Part shown: piece by piece, positions 9,499 through 19,221 of the stretch | Numbering within the stretch: the stretch's first letter is position 1 | Layout of the letters: each line of letters opens with the position of its first letter | From: Prochlorococcus sp. AG-388-F11 | GTDB lineage: Bacteria > Cyanobacteriota > Cyanobacteriia > PCC-6307 > Cyanobiaceae | Assembly (NCBI GenBank): GCA_003279845.1 | Contig: QCGP01000007.1 | Span: 1 to 64,000 of the forward strand | Length of the DNA stretch: 64,000 bases | Direction of reading: 5' to 3' | Notes under the pieces: generated by a model | What the model saw: the letters and a program-made list of their open reading frames with translations, nothing else | The model's database searches: none | What the model was told of the DNA's origin: nothing | Translations under genes and position numbers: made by a program

Positions 9499-10398
9499 AT
9501 GAAAGAAAATAATTTAACCAAGCAAGAAAAAATCTTAAGACTTCCCTCCTGGATAAAATTTCCTATTAGTAAAGCATCAGAGTTGGAAAAAATACAAACA
9601 CTCATAAAAAAATCAAATATTCATACTATTTGTGAAGAAGCAAGATGTCCAAATAGAGCAGAATGTTATGCCTCAGGAACAGCCACTTTCTTGCTGGGGG
9701 GATCAATATGTTCTCGTTCTTGTGCTTTTTGTCAGGTCAATAAAGGTAGACCTAGTTCTATCAATATTGATGAATCTACTAAAGTCGCTGAAGCAGTAAA
9801 AGTACTAAATTTGAAGTATGTTGTTTTGACATCTGTAGCTCGAGATGATCTTCCTGATCATGGCGCAAATTTATTTATATCTACAATTGATGAGATCAGA
9901 AAAATTGATTCAACGATAAAAATAGAAGTTTTAACTCCTGATTTATGGGGTGGGGGCAAAAATTTAGATGAAACTAATAAACTTCAGACAGAAAGATTGA
10001 AGATGATTTTAGAAAAAGATCCAATTTGCTTTAACCATAATCTTGAAACTGTTGAAAGATTGCAAAAAGAAGTTAGGAGAGGTGCAAATTACAAAAAATC
10101 CCTAAGTTTACTAAAAAAGTCAAAAGATTTTGCTCCTCATATTCAAACAAAGTCAGGAATTATGTTAGGTCTTGGTGAAACATTAGATGAAATAAAACAT
10201 ACAATTTATGATCTTAAAAGAATAGATTGTGATCAAATTACAATCGGCCAATATTTAAGGCCTTCATTAAATCATTTGGCAGTTAAGAAATATTGGGATC
10301 CTTCAGAGTTTGAATATATATATCGCTTCTCCAAGGAATTAGGATTCAAGAAAGTATCTTCTGGTCCCTTAGTTAGAAGTAGTTATCATGCAGGTTAA
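9499..10398 (+). CDS. lipA: Lipoyl synthase
   Basis: This radical-SAM enzyme inserts two sulfurs into protein-bound octanoyl groups to make lipoate for pyruvate dehydrogenase and glycine cleavage. It carries both iron-sulfur sites: the auxiliary cluster cysteines Cys45, Cys50 and Cys56, and the radical-SAM set CSRSCAFC (Cys71, 75, 78). The conserved C-terminal RSSYHA motif that supplies a serine ligand is also present. The 299-residue length is normal. It begins three bases after recR. Its TAA stop overlaps the stop of the convergent downstream gene in a shared TTAA. Confidence 0.95.
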   Translation: MKENNLTKQEKILRLPSWIKFPISKASELEKIQTLIKKSNIHTICEEARCPNRAECYASGTATFLLGGSICSRSCAFCQVNKGRPSSINIDESTKVAEAVKVLNLKYVVLTSVARDDLPDHGANLFISTIDEIRKIDSTIKIEVLTPDLWGGGKNLDETNKLQTERLKMILEKDPICFNHNLETVERLQKEVRRGANYKKSLSLLKKSKDFAPHIQTKSGIMLGLGETLDEIKHTIYDLKRIDCDQITIGQYLRPSLNHLAVKKYWDPSEFEYIYRFSKELGFKKVSSGPLVRSSYHAG

Positions 10399-10895
10399 CT
10401 TTTTTTAATTATAGAGAGTTTCTTTTCAAGTTTTTTCAATATGGAAATACATTCTCCATTCATAAGAGTACCTGCACCTCCCCAGACCAATCTTAATAAA
10501 AGATCAACTGGGCTAGAACCAACTTCTTTTACAATTTTGAATCCTATTAATTTGAAATATCTTACAAGTTTTTTACTATATCCTTCACTATCAAAAATAG
10601 CTAAAAGTCTTGCTTTCCTACTTGATTTTTTTTCAATTGCCCAGGCCATAGTTGTTGCCCATATTAATTCTGAAACAAAAGTGGGAGCTTTACTAAGGAT
10701 TATTAAAGTATCAAGCTGAATACCTTGTTTATTTAAAAAAGTCCAACCTTTCATTTCGGCCCAAATCTTTATGATATTATCTTTCTGTTCTGCTACAACG
10801 ATTCTAAAAAAACATAATCCAAGGGTTTCTCTAACTTGAATTTTAATTAATAATCCAATAGTACTTGCTAATTTTTCTAATTCTTCAACTTTCAT
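10395..10895 (-). CDS. Conserved hypothetical protein at the end of the lysA-trhO run
   Basis: I do not recognise a named family for this 166-residue soluble protein. The sequence looks folded and constrained, with an alternating hydrophobic N-terminal half and a C-terminal half that includes RLLAIFDSEGYSKKLVRYF, IGFKIVKEVG and LVWGGAGTLM. The last part resembles the closing helix-strand of GNAT acetyltransferases, but no clear acetyl-CoA loop is visible, so this is only a hint. It is the last gene of a same-strand series, 13 bases after trhO, which suggests co-expression with it. Confidence 0.75.
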   Translation of the reverse strand: MKVEELEKLASTIGLLIKIQVRETLGLCFFRIVVAEQKDNIIKIWAEMKGWTFLNKQGIQLDTLIILSKAPTFVSELIWATTMAWAIEKKSSRKARLLAIFDSEGYSKKLVRYFKLIGFKIVKEVGSSPVDLLLRLVWGGAGTLMNGECISILKKLEKKLSIIKKS

Positions 10896-10908
10896 GATTT
10901 TCTGAAAA

Positions 10909-11841
10909 TTAGTCCTGATAGATTTTATTATTCTCCACTTTTAATCTATTTATCTGTTTTTGCCTTTCTTCAAATCTTTTTCTATCATCATCACTGAATT
11001 GATTTATGCAGAAATGACATTGAATACCTTCTCTATATTCTTTTCTTTTTTGATCTTGAATTGAAACTGGCATTCCACATGCATGACAAATGGAATAGGA
11101 ACCTTTTTCTAATTCATGATCTAAAGCAACTCTTTTATCAAAAACAAAACATTCACCTTCAAATAAGTTTTTTTCTTCTGGAATATCAGCAAGGTATTGT
11201 AATATTCCACCTTGTAGGTGATAAATATTTTTATAACCTTTCTTTTTTAGTAAACTTGTAGCTTTTTCACATCTGATACCTCCGGTACAAAACATTGCTA
11301 TATTTTTAGACTCTTTATTTTCTAAGTGGATATCTAAATGATCATCTACCCACTTGGGAAATTCCCTAAAGTTTTTTGTGTTTGGGTTTATAGAATTCTG
11401 AAATGTTCCTATAGAAACTTCATAATGATTTCTAGTATCAATGACTATTGTATTTTGATTTTTAATTAACTTATTCCAATTAGTTGAATCAATATAAGTC
11501 CCATTATCTTGTGAAGGGTTTATTTCAGGGACCCCCATGGTAACAATCTCTTTCTTTATTTTTATTTTTAAATTTTTGAATATTTTCTTTTTTGAAAAGT
11601 TTACTTTTATATTCAAATTTCTATTATCTGTATATTTGTTAAGCAAATTGATAACAATATCAATAACATTTTTCTCAGCACAAATAGTTCCATTAATACC
11701 CTCATTTGCAAAAATTAATAAACCTGAGAGATCCTTTTCATTTTCGATTTCTAATAATTTATTTTTGAGATTAAGAATCAAGTTTCCTTGTAATGGGAAG
11801 AAAGAATAAAGAGATACTATTTTATAATTTTTGCTTTTCAT
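10909..11841 (-). CDS. trhO: tRNA uridine-34 hydroxylase, rhodanese family (YceA/TrhO)
   Basis: Members of this family use oxygen to hydroxylate uridine-34 in tRNAs, the first step to the 5-oxyacetyl-uridine modifications. An N-terminal ferredoxin-like domain (1-100) is followed by a rhodanese domain with the active-site loop [10 protein letters not shown] (Cys185). A C-terminal segment has paired cysteines (CHACGMP and CHFC) that could bind zinc. The length of 310 residues fits. It overlaps the end of bioB by four bases (ATGA type), so the two are translationally linked. Recognition is by domain order and the extended rhodanese loop. Confidence 0.88.
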   Translation of the reverse strand: MKSKNYKIVSLYSFFPLQGNLILNLKNKLLEIENEKDLSGLLIFANEGINGTICAEKNVIDIVINLLNKYTDNRNLNIKVNFSKKKIFKNLKIKIKKEIVTMGVPEINPSQDNGTYIDSTNWNKLIKNQNTIVIDTRNHYEVSIGTFQNSINPNTKNFREFPKWVDDHLDIHLENKESKNIAMFCTGGIRCEKATSLLKKKGYKNIYHLQGGILQYLADIPEEKNLFEGECFVFDKRVALDHELEKGSYSICHACGMPVSIQDQKRKEYREGIQCHFCINQFSDDDRKRFEERQKQINRLKVENNKIYQD

Positions 11842-12845
11842 AAAGAAGATAATGTTTTTTCACAAGTTTCAAAATCTTTATTAAATGAAACTCCAACCTC
11901 TTTAAGAAGTTTTCTGTCTGATTGAAAAGATGGATTTGAAGTTGTGAGTAACTCATCTCCATAAAAAATTGAATTTGCACCACATTGAAAACATAAAATT
12001 TGGGCTTCTTTTGAGAGCTTTTCTCGACCTGCACTTAATCTAATTTTACTTTTAGGCATAATAATTCTTGCTGTAGCTATCATTCTTATCATTTCAATAG
12101 AATCAATTTCTTGCTTATCTTCTAAACCAGTACCTTCAATAGCTACTAATGAATTTATAGGAACACTTTCAGGGTGCGGATTCATGTTTGATAGCACTTC
12201 CAAAAGAGATGCTCTATCGCCATTAGTTTCACCCAAACCTATTATTCCTCCACAACAAACATTTATTCCTGCATTTCTTACTCTTTTGATAGTATCTAGT
12301 CTGTCTTGATAGGTTCTTGTCGTAATAATATTTTTATAATGCTCAGGACTAGTATCAAGATTGTGGTTATAGGCGGTCAAACCTGCATCAGCTAATCTGG
12401 AAGCTTGTTCTTCTGTAAGCATCCCAGCAGTAACGCATGCTTCCATTCCTAAATCTCTTACACCGCTAACCATCTCTAACATTGCATTAAAAGATTTCCC
12501 ATCTCTGATTTCTCTCCATGCCCATCCCATACAAAACCTGTCTGCACCTTCATTTTTTGCTATTTGAGCTCTAGCTAAAACCTCTTCAACTTGAAATTGT
12601 GGATGACTTTTGATTTCGCTAGCACTATAAATTGATTGGCTACAATACGAACAATTTTCCTCACACCCACCAGTTTTTACGCTGAACAATGATGCTAATT
12701 GAATATTATATTTGTTGAATTTCCTGTGAACGATTTGTGATTCCCACATTAAATCAATCAGAGGCATATTAAGTATTTCCAATATTTCCTCTTTATTCCA
12801 ATCGAACCTAATTTCTCTTAATAACTGATTATTAGAATTAGCCAT
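11838..12845 (-). CDS. bioB: Biotin synthase
   Basis: This radical-SAM enzyme inserts sulfur into dethiobiotin. The SAM-cluster motif CEENCSYC gives Cys61, Cys65 and Cys68. Other family stretches are present, such as [23 protein letters not shown] and [10 protein letters not shown]. The 335-residue length is normal. No other biotin-pathway gene lies in the window. It is in a tight same-strand run: uppS ends five bases upstream and trhO overlaps its stop by four bases. Confidence 0.95.
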   Translation of the reverse strand: MANSNNQLLREIRFDWNKEEILEILNMPLIDLMWESQIVHRKFNKYNIQLASLFSVKTGGCEENCSYCSQSIYSASEIKSHPQFQVEEVLARAQIAKNEGADRFCMGWAWREIRDGKSFNAMLEMVSGVRDLGMEACVTAGMLTEEQASRLADAGLTAYNHNLDTSPEHYKNIITTRTYQDRLDTIKRVRNAGINVCCGGIIGLGETNGDRASLLEVLSNMNPHPESVPINSLVAIEGTGLEDKQEIDSIEMIRMIATARIIMPKSKIRLSAGREKLSKEAQILCFQCGANSIFYGDELLTTSNPSFQSDRKLLKEVGVSFNKDFETCEKTLSSL

Positions 12846-12850
12846 TTTTG

Positions 12851-13654
12851 TTAAGAAGAATATTGAGAATCTTCAAAAGATTCATTTGGTAATGATTCTA
12901 TACCTCCGAAACGTCTATTCCTTGATTGGTAATCAATTATTGCTTTTAGAAATTCAAACTCATTGAAGTCTGGCCACAGTACGTCAGATATGTAAATTTC
13001 TGAATAAGCTAATTGCCATAAAAGAAAATTACTGATCCTTTTTTCTCCACTTGTTCTTATTAATAATTCTGGATCTTTAATTCCTCGAGTTAATAGCTCT
13101 GAATTAAATAATTCTTCATTAACTTCACTTGGTTTTATTTTACCTGAAGATGATTTTAATGCTATTTCTTTTGCAACTTTTACTATTTCTTGCCTGCCTC
13201 CGTAATTGACGCAAACATTTAATAAAAAATTATTATTGTTTTTAGTTAGAGATTCTGAACTAGAAATTATTTTTTTCAAAGTTTCTGGGAAAGGAGTTAG
13301 ATCTCCAATGAATTTTATTTTTATTGATTCTTCATGTATCTCTTCAATTTCATTCCTCAAAACTTCGCTAAAAAGATTTATTAGGAAGTCAACCTCTTTT
13401 GTTGGTCTTGTCCAATTCTCAGTTGAAAAAGCATAAACAGTAAGTACTTTACAACCTAATTTTTTTGATGCTTTGAGAATTTCTCTTAAAACACCAACTC
13501 CCCTCTTGTGTCCATATGTACGGGGTAAACCTTTATTTGTCGCCCATCTCCCATTCCCATCCATAATTATTGCAACATGTTCAGGAACTTTCTGCTTATC
13601 TATTCTGTTAGATAAGTCGTTATTTTTCTTGTCAATTATTTTTCCTAAGCTCAT
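12851..13654 (-). CDS. uppS: Isoprenyl transferase (undecaprenyl diphosphate synthase)
   Basis: This is a cis-prenyltransferase that builds the C55 lipid carrier for peptidoglycan and other glycans. The active-site signature [10 protein letters not shown] (Asp32) and the following [10 protein letters not shown] loop are intact, as are the [10 protein letters not shown] region and the C-terminal [20 protein letters not shown] region that binds isopentenyl diphosphate. The 267-residue length fits. It sits three bases behind the diadenylate cyclase gene, placing lipid-carrier supply and c-di-AMP synthesis in one transcript. Confidence 0.94.
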   Translation of the reverse strand: MSLGKIIDKKNNDLSNRIDKQKVPEHVAIIMDGNGRWATNKGLPRTYGHKRGVGVLREILKASKKLGCKVLTVYAFSTENWTRPTKEVDFLINLFSEVLRNEIEEIHEESIKIKFIGDLTPFPETLKKIISSSESLTKNNNNFLLNVCVNYGGRQEIVKVAKEIALKSSSGKIKPSEVNEELFNSELLTRGIKDPELLIRTSGEKRISNFLLWQLAYSEIYISDVLWPDFNEFEFLKAIIDYQSRNRRFGGIESLPNESFEDSQYSS

Positions 13655-13657
13655 TAG

Positions 13658-14566
13658 TTAATCCTTTTTGTTAATAAAGATTTCTGATTTTTCTGACTCT
13701 TTTTCATTAATATCAGTGATAATATTATCACTCGGTTTTGTCTTTTGGGATGAGACATTTTTACTTAAAGATGCTTTATTTGCTCCCATAGAGTTTTGAT
13801 TCCCAATCAAATTTACCAGAAGTTCTTGTAACCTACTGCTGGTAATTGGTCTTTCAAGTTTCCCTTGGTTTGCTAATGATAACGTACCTGTCTCTTCAGA
13901 AACAACAATACATATACACCTGTCAAATCTTTCTGTAATTCCTAATGCAGCTAGATGTCTTGTGCCGTATCTGCTAATTCCTTGCCTCGAGAGAGGAAGA
14001 ATTACACCAGCAGATATTATTTTGTTACCTTTAACAAGAACCGCTCCATCATGTAATGGTGTATCTGTTGCAAAAAGATTTATTAATAGGTCAGTTGACA
14101 ATTGTGCCTCAATATTTGTACCTGAATATAAGAAATCTTCAGGCCTTAAATCACTCCCCAAATCCACAACTATTAAAGCGCCTCTTCTATTCTGAGAGAG
14201 TTTACCTGCAGTATCAACTAATTGAGTAATAGTAGTTGATGTTGCTCTAAATTCCTTGGGAGGATTACCGAGTAATACGGCTAACCTCCCAGTACCTAAT
14301 AATTCCATTAATCTTCTTAGCTCTCCTTGCCAAAGAATTGCTAATGATAGAGAGCAAGCTAGGACTACAGCATCAATTAATTTTGATGTTAATGGAAGGT
14401 ATGCATATCTTTGAATAAACCATGCGGAAGAAACTAAAAACAAATATCCCCGTAAAAGCCATAATGTTCTCTGTTCTTTTACTCTAGAAAATAATAAAAG
14501 TCCGAAACCAACAGCAAATAATACGTCTAATATAAGTTTTAAATTTATTATCCCCCAGAAATTCAC
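13658..14566 (-). CDS. cdaA: Membrane diadenylate cyclase (CdaA/DacA type), c-di-AMP synthase
   Basis: The enzyme condenses two ATP into cyclic di-AMP, a second messenger tied to osmolyte and potassium balance and to the cell wall. Three N-terminal membrane helices (about 10-28, 34-52, 62-80) precede a DAC domain with both catalytic motifs: DGA at 173-175 and GTRHLAA at 201-207. The tail after about 255 is polar and probably disordered. It lies between lysA and uppS on the same strand. In firmicutes the equivalent gene has the partner genes cdaR and glmM, and neither is adjacent here. A matching HD-type hydrolase candidate lies at 39583-41055. Confidence 0.93.
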   Translation of the reverse strand: MNFWGIINLKLILDVLFAVGFGLLLFSRVKEQRTLWLLRGYLFLVSSAWFIQRYAYLPLTSKLIDAVVLACSLSLAILWQGELRRLMELLGTGRLAVLLGNPPKEFRATSTTITQLVDTAGKLSQNRRGALIVVDLGSDLRPEDFLYSGTNIEAQLSTDLLINLFATDTPLHDGAVLVKGNKIISAGVILPLSRQGISRYGTRHLAALGITERFDRCICIVVSEETGTLSLANQGKLERPITSSRLQELLVNLIGNQNSMGANKASLSKNVSSQKTKPSDNIITDINEKESEKSEIFINKKD

Positions 14567-14595
14567 ATTAAAAACAAAAATTAATTTAAATGTAC

Positions 14596-15969
14596 CTAAT
14601 TTTGTTTGATAAAGCGATCAGGTAATACATCATATTTTAAAAGATCAAATGGGCTTTCTCTTTTTTGAATAATTTCTGCCTCTCCATCTTTAACTAATAA
14701 AGCAGCAGGTCTTGGAATTCTGTTGTAGTTAGAACTCATTGAATTATTGTATGCACCAGTTCCAAAAACACATATTAAATCTCCTGCCTTACAATCAGCT
14801 AGTTCAATTTCCTTAAACAATACATCTCCCGATTCACAGTGCTTACCAGCAATAGTATATTTATTTTTGGAATTAATATTAAAGGGATTACTTACTAAAC
14901 AAGCAGAATAATTCGATTGATATGTAATTGGTCTTGGATTATCACTCATCCCTCCATCAACAGATAAATATGTTCTGATACCGGGAATTTCTTTAAAAGC
15001 CCCAATTTTATAAATGGTTATACCTGCTGTAGAAACAATAGATCTTCCAGGTTCGCACATTAATGTAGGAAAATCTAAGTTGTTTTTTTTACAAGCTTTA
15101 ATAATGGAAGAAGAAATCGTTTTTACCCATTCATCAATTGAAGGGGGGTCATCACTTTCCGTATATTTGATACCTAAACCCCCACCAACATTTAGTTCCT
15201 CGATATTATGACCAAATTTTTTGGCGTCTAAAATAACTTTTACCATTATTTCTCCCAGATCCTTGTGAGGATCTAGTTCAAAAATCTGTGAACCAATATG
15301 AGCATGTAATCCTTTTAATTTTAGATGTTTAGCATTGCTAATTCTCTCAAATAAAGTATTTAAATATTCTATTCCGAAACCAAATTTGCTATCAAAAGAT
15401 CCAGTTCTTATGTATTCATGTGTATGGCATTCTATCCCCGGAGTAAAGCGAATCATTATTTCTAAATCACGATTAAATGAATTTGAGAGTCCCTCTAATC
15501 TTTCTAAGTCATAATCATTATCAACAATTACCTTGATATTATTTCTGACTGCAAAATCTATTTCTTTGTCTGATTTATTGTTTCCATGAAAAACAATTTT
15601 CTCATTTGGAACTCCACCCTTAAGAGCAGTTAATAGTTCTCCTTCTGAAACTGCATCAAGCCCAAATCCTTCTGAGGATACAAGGTTACTCATGAAAATA
15701 GAACTATTTGCCTTAGATGCATAAATAGGTAGTGAATTCCCTGGGTAATATTTTTCTAATGCTTTTTTATATGCTCTACAAGAGTTTCTTAAGGTAATTT
15801 CATCCAAAATGTAGAGGGGAGAATCATATTTCTCAACTAATTCTTCAATAGAACATCCCCCAATTGATAACTTCCCATCACTTCCAATATATGTAGTGAT
15901 AGGCACAATATTTTTATTTGGACTTTCAAAGTCAATTTTTTGTTTTAAAAATGATTTTTTTTCTTCCAT
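14596..15969 (-). CDS. lysA: Diaminopimelate decarboxylase
   Basis: This PLP enzyme makes L-lysine from meso-diaminopimelate. The PLP lysine lies in YASKAN (Lys86). The glycine-rich phosphate site GGGLGIKY, the CEPGRSIV motif and the catalytic HCESGDVL cysteine are all present. The length, 457 residues, includes an N-terminal extension of about 25 polar residues relative to many homologues. It is the first gene of the six-gene minus-strand series, and a divergent rimI starts 88 bases away, so the promoter of the series probably lies in that gap. Confidence 0.95.
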   Translation of the reverse strand: MEEKKSFLKQKIDFESPNKNIVPITTYIGSDGKLSIGGCSIEELVEKYDSPLYILDEITLRNSCRAYKKALEKYYPGNSLPIYASKANSSIFMSNLVSSEGFGLDAVSEGELLTALKGGVPNEKIVFHGNNKSDKEIDFAVRNNIKVIVDNDYDLERLEGLSNSFNRDLEIMIRFTPGIECHTHEYIRTGSFDSKFGFGIEYLNTLFERISNAKHLKLKGLHAHIGSQIFELDPHKDLGEIMVKVILDAKKFGHNIEELNVGGGLGIKYTESDDPPSIDEWVKTISSSIIKACKKNNLDFPTLMCEPGRSIVSTAGITIYKIGAFKEIPGIRTYLSVDGGMSDNPRPITYQSNYSACLVSNPFNINSKNKYTIAGKHCESGDVLFKEIELADCKAGDLICVFGTGAYNNSMSSNYNRIPRPAALLVKDGEAEIIQKRESPFDLLKYDVLPDRFIKQN

Positions 15970-16057
15970 GGGAACTCTTAATAGGGGTTACGCTGAGAAT
16001 GTCATAATTTATAATTGCTATAAATTATGACTTTACTGATTACATATCCACTTTAAA

Positions 16058-16498
16058 ATGATATCTATTAAAAAAATAAATGAGAAGGATATTGACTTAT
16101 GTTATGAATTAGATTCAAATACGATTTCGTTATGGACCAAAAAACAGTGGGATAACGAATTGAAAAAAGATGGTATAAAAGTCATTGGGTTATTACTTTC
16201 GAATTTAGTAATTGGAATATGTGTTTTTCATGTGATTCTTGATGAGGCTCAGATAAATTTTTTTGTAGTAGATCAGAAATATAGGAAACAGGGTTTTGGA
16301 TCTTACCTTATGAGCTATTTAATAAAACAATGTGAAAAATTAAATATAAATAAATTATTTTTAGAAGTTTCACATTCTAATGTTACGGCAGAGAAATTTT
16401 ATAGTCGCTTTGATTTCTATACTGTAGGAAAAAGAAAAAATTATTATAAAGACGGTTCAGATGCTCTCTTAAAAGAAAAAATTTTAACAACTAAATGA
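16058..16498 (+). CDS. rimI: GNAT acetyltransferase, RimI-like (ribosomal protein S18 N-acetyltransferase)
   Basis: This is a single-domain GNAT of 146 residues. The acetyl-CoA loop is VVDQKYRKQGFGSYLM, followed by LFLEVSHSNVTAEKFYSRFDF and the RKNYYKDGSDALL end typical of RimI, which acetylates the N-terminus of ribosomal protein S18. The best support for RimI rather than another GNAT is the C-terminal YY-x-D-G-x-DA pattern. It is divergent from lysA. A gap of 179 bases separates it from clpC. Confidence 0.82.
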   Translation: MISIKKINEKDIDLCYELDSNTISLWTKKQWDNELKKDGIKVIGLLLSNLVIGICVFHVILDEAQINFFVVDQKYRKQGFGSYLMSYLIKQCEKLNINKLFLEVSHSNVTAEKFYSRFDFYTVGKRKNYYKDGSDALLKEKILTTK

Positions 16499-16633
16499 TT
16501 TTTAAATTTAATTGTTCGGATAACCAGAATGATTGAAATCACTATAATTTATTGGTATATCACTAAAAAAGTTAAATTTAATTCAATAAAATATAATTTT
16601 GGGTATTCACAAAAGCTCATTCTGAACACAAAA

Positions 16634-16662
16634 TTGACATATTACTGGTAGGTTATTAATAA
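16634..16662 (+). promoter_or_regulatory. Candidate sigma-70 promoter of clpC
   Basis: A perfect -35 box TTGACA (16634-16639) is followed by a 17-base spacer and a TAATAA -10 box (16657-16662). Transcription would start near 16669, only about nine bases before the clpC ATG, which would leave a very short leader. A shifted -10 (TATTAA, 16654-16659) is possible. This is from inspection only. Confidence 0.45.
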
Positions 16663-16677
16663 GAATTTAATCTTCTA

Positions 16678-19206
16678 ATGTTTGAAAGATTTACAGAAAA
16701 AGCCATTAAAGTCATAATGCTTGCACAAGAGGAAGCTCGAAGACTTGGCCATAATTTCGTTGGAACAGAACAAATTCTACTAGGTTTAATTGGAGAGGGT
16801 ACAGGTGTTGCAGCTAAAGTCCTTAAATCTCTGGGTGTTAATTTAAAAGATTCAAGAATAGAAGTTGAAAAGATAATTGGTAGAGGTTCAGGCTTTGTAG
16901 CTGTAGAAATACCTTTTACTCCTAGGGCTAAAAGAGTCTTAGAATTGTCACTGGAAGAAGCTCGTCAGTTGGGGCACAACTACATAGGAACTGAACATTT
17001 ATTACTAGGTTTAATAAGAGAAGGTGAGGGCGTAGCTGCCAGGGTTTTAGAAAATCTAAGTATTGACCTATCCAAAGTAAGAACTCAGGTTATAAGAATG
17101 TTAGGCGAAACTGCTGAAGTTGGTAGTGGTGCTAATGCAAGCAAGGCTAATCTAAAGACAGCTACTCTAGACGAATTTGGAACAAATTTAACAAAACTAG
17201 CTAGTGAATCAAAACTTGACCCAGTAGTTGGCCGTTATGCAGAAATAGATCGAGTAGTTCAAATATTAGGAAGGAGGACTAAAAATAATCCGGTTCTTAT
17301 AGGTGAACCTGGTGTAGGTAAAACAGCTATTGCTGAGGGATTAGCTCAAAGAATTCAGCTTGGAGATATCCCAGATATACTTGAAGATAAAAGAGTTTTA
17401 ACTCTTGATATAGGTCTTTTGGTGGCTGGAACAAAATATAGAGGAGAATTTGAAGAAAGATTAAAAAAGATAATGGAAGAAATTAAATCTGCAGGTAATG
17501 TAATACTTGTCATAGATGAAGTACATACACTAATTGGTGCCGGAGCCGCTGAAGGTGCTATTGATGCAGCAAATATTCTGAAGCCTGCATTAGCTAGAGG
17601 AGAACTCCAATGTATTGGAGCAACAACACTCGATGAATATAGAAAACATATTGAAAGAGATGCTGCTTTAGAAAGAAGATTCCAACCTGTTATGGTTGGG
17701 GAACCATCTATAGAAGATACAATAGAAATATTAAAAGGGCTTAGAGAACGTTATGAACAACATCATCGCCTTAAAATTACTGATGATGCTTTAGAGGCTG
17801 CAGCTCACCTAGGTGATCGCTATATATCTGATAGATTTTTACCTGATAAGGCCATAGACCTTATCGATGAGGCTGGTAGTAGGGTTCGTTTAATAAACTC
17901 TAAACTTCCACCTGAAGCTAAACAAATAGATAAAGAACTAAGACAAATTCAGAAGAAAAAGGAAGAATCTGTAAGGGAGCAAAACTTTGATCAAGCTGGT
18001 CAATTAAGAGAAAAGGAGATGGAATTGTCTGCAAAAATTAAAGACGTACTCGAAAATAAAAAAGAATCTACAACGGATGATGAATCTAGTATTGATACAA
18101 ACTCAGTAAAAAATGATTCAGAATTTTTACAGAATCCTATGGTTAGTGAAGAGGACGTAGCACATATTGTCGCTTCATGGACTGGTGTACCTGTTCAAAA
18201 ATTGACTGAAACAGAATCAGTCAAGCTTCTTAACATGGAGGAAACTCTTCACCAAAGGCTAATTGGTCAAGACGAAGCGGTAAAAGCTGTCTCTAGAGCT
18301 ATTAGAAGAGCAAGGGTTGGGTTAAAAAATCCGAATAGACCCATAGCAAGTTTCATTTTTTCAGGTCCAACTGGCGTAGGTAAAACTGAATTGACTAAAT
18401 CATTAGCTTCTTATTTCTTTGGTAGTGAAGAAGCAATGATTAGATTAGATATGTCAGAATTTATGGAAAGACATACAGTTAGTAAATTAATAGGTTCGCC
18501 TCCTGGCTATGTTGGTTTTAATGAAGGTGGTCAACTTACTGAGGCGGTCAGAAGAAGACCTTACACTGTTGTTTTATTTGATGAAGTAGAAAAAGCTCAT
18601 CCAGATGTCTTCAATTTATTATTGCAACTTCTTGAGGATGGCAGACTAACAGATTCCAAGGGTAGAACTGTAGATTTTAAAAATACTTTGCTAATAATGA
18701 CTTCTAATATAGGTTCAAAGGTGATTGAGAAAGGTGGAGGAGGATTAGGATTTGAGTTTTCTGGTGATTCTGTTGAAGATAGTCAATATAATAGAATTAA
18801 ATCTTTAGTTAATGAAGAACTTAAGCAATATTTTAGGCCTGAATTTTTAAATAGACTTGACGAAATAATTGTATTCAGGCAACTTTCTAAAAATGAAGTT
18901 AAAGAAATCGCTGAAATAATGTTGCAAGAGGTTTTCGCAAGATTACAAGATAAAGGTATTAAATTAAGCGTAACTGATGCTTTCAAAGAAAGACTTGTTG
19001 AAGAAGGCTATAACCCTTCATATGGAGCAAGACCATTAAGAAGAGCTGTTATGCGCTTATTAGAGGATAGTTTGGCAGAGGAAGTTCTCTCTGGGAGAAT
19101 AAAAGACGGTGATAAGGCTTTAGTAGATATAGATGATAATAAAAAAGTTACAATTAGTATTTCTTCTGAAGAATCTCCTCAAGAGTTAGCTAGTGCTAAT
19201 TTCTAG
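16678..19206 (+). CDS. clpC: ClpC AAA+ chaperone, ATPase of the Clp protease
   Basis: This is the HSP100 unfoldase that feeds proteins to ClpP/ClpR and is essential in cyanobacteria. Two Clp N-terminal repeats (about 1-145) precede the first AAA domain with Walker A GEPGVGKT (209-216). A middle UVR-like segment (about 430-460, [15 protein letters not shown]) follows, then the second AAA domain with Walker A GPTGVGKT (about 563-570). The ClpP-docking loop region contains GGGGLGFEF. The length of 842 residues matches cyanobacterial ClpC. The start is the conserved [11 protein letters not shown] good promoter lies just upstream. Confidence 0.96.
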   Translation: MFERFTEKAIKVIMLAQEEARRLGHNFVGTEQILLGLIGEGTGVAAKVLKSLGVNLKDSRIEVEKIIGRGSGFVAVEIPFTPRAKRVLELSLEEARQLGHNYIGTEHLLLGLIREGEGVAARVLENLSIDLSKVRTQVIRMLGETAEVGSGANASKANLKTATLDEFGTNLTKLASESKLDPVVGRYAEIDRVVQILGRRTKNNPVLIGEPGVGKTAIAEGLAQRIQLGDIPDILEDKRVLTLDIGLLVAGTKYRGEFEERLKKIMEEIKSAGNVILVIDEVHTLIGAGAAEGAIDAANILKPALARGELQCIGATTLDEYRKHIERDAALERRFQPVMVGEPSIEDTIEILKGLRERYEQHHRLKITDDALEAAAHLGDRYISDRFLPDKAIDLIDEAGSRVRLINSKLPPEAKQIDKELRQIQKKKEESVREQNFDQAGQLREKEMELSAKIKDVLENKKESTTDDESSIDTNSVKNDSEFLQNPMVSEEDVAHIVASWTGVPVQKLTETESVKLLNMEETLHQRLIGQDEAVKAVSRAIRRARVGLKNPNRPIASFIFSGPTGVGKTELTKSLASYFFGSEEAMIRLDMSEFMERHTVSKLIGSPPGYVGFNEGGQLTEAVRRRPYTVVLFDEVEKAHPDVFNLLLQLLEDGRLTDSKGRTVDFKNTLLIMTSNIGSKVIEKGGGGLGFEFSGDSVEDSQYNRIKSLVNEELKQYFRPEFLNRLDEIIVFRQLSKNEVKEIAEIMLQEVFARLQDKGIKLSVTDAFKERLVEEGYNPSYGARPLRRAVMRLLEDSLAEEVLSGRIKDGDKALVDIDDNKKVTISISSEESPQELASANF

Positions 19207-19221
19207 ATTTTCGAAGTAAGT

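Noticed and set aside
11822..12034. Minus-strand 70-codon frame inside the end of bioB
   Set aside because: It is an out-of-frame reading of bioB, which has clear cofactor motifs.
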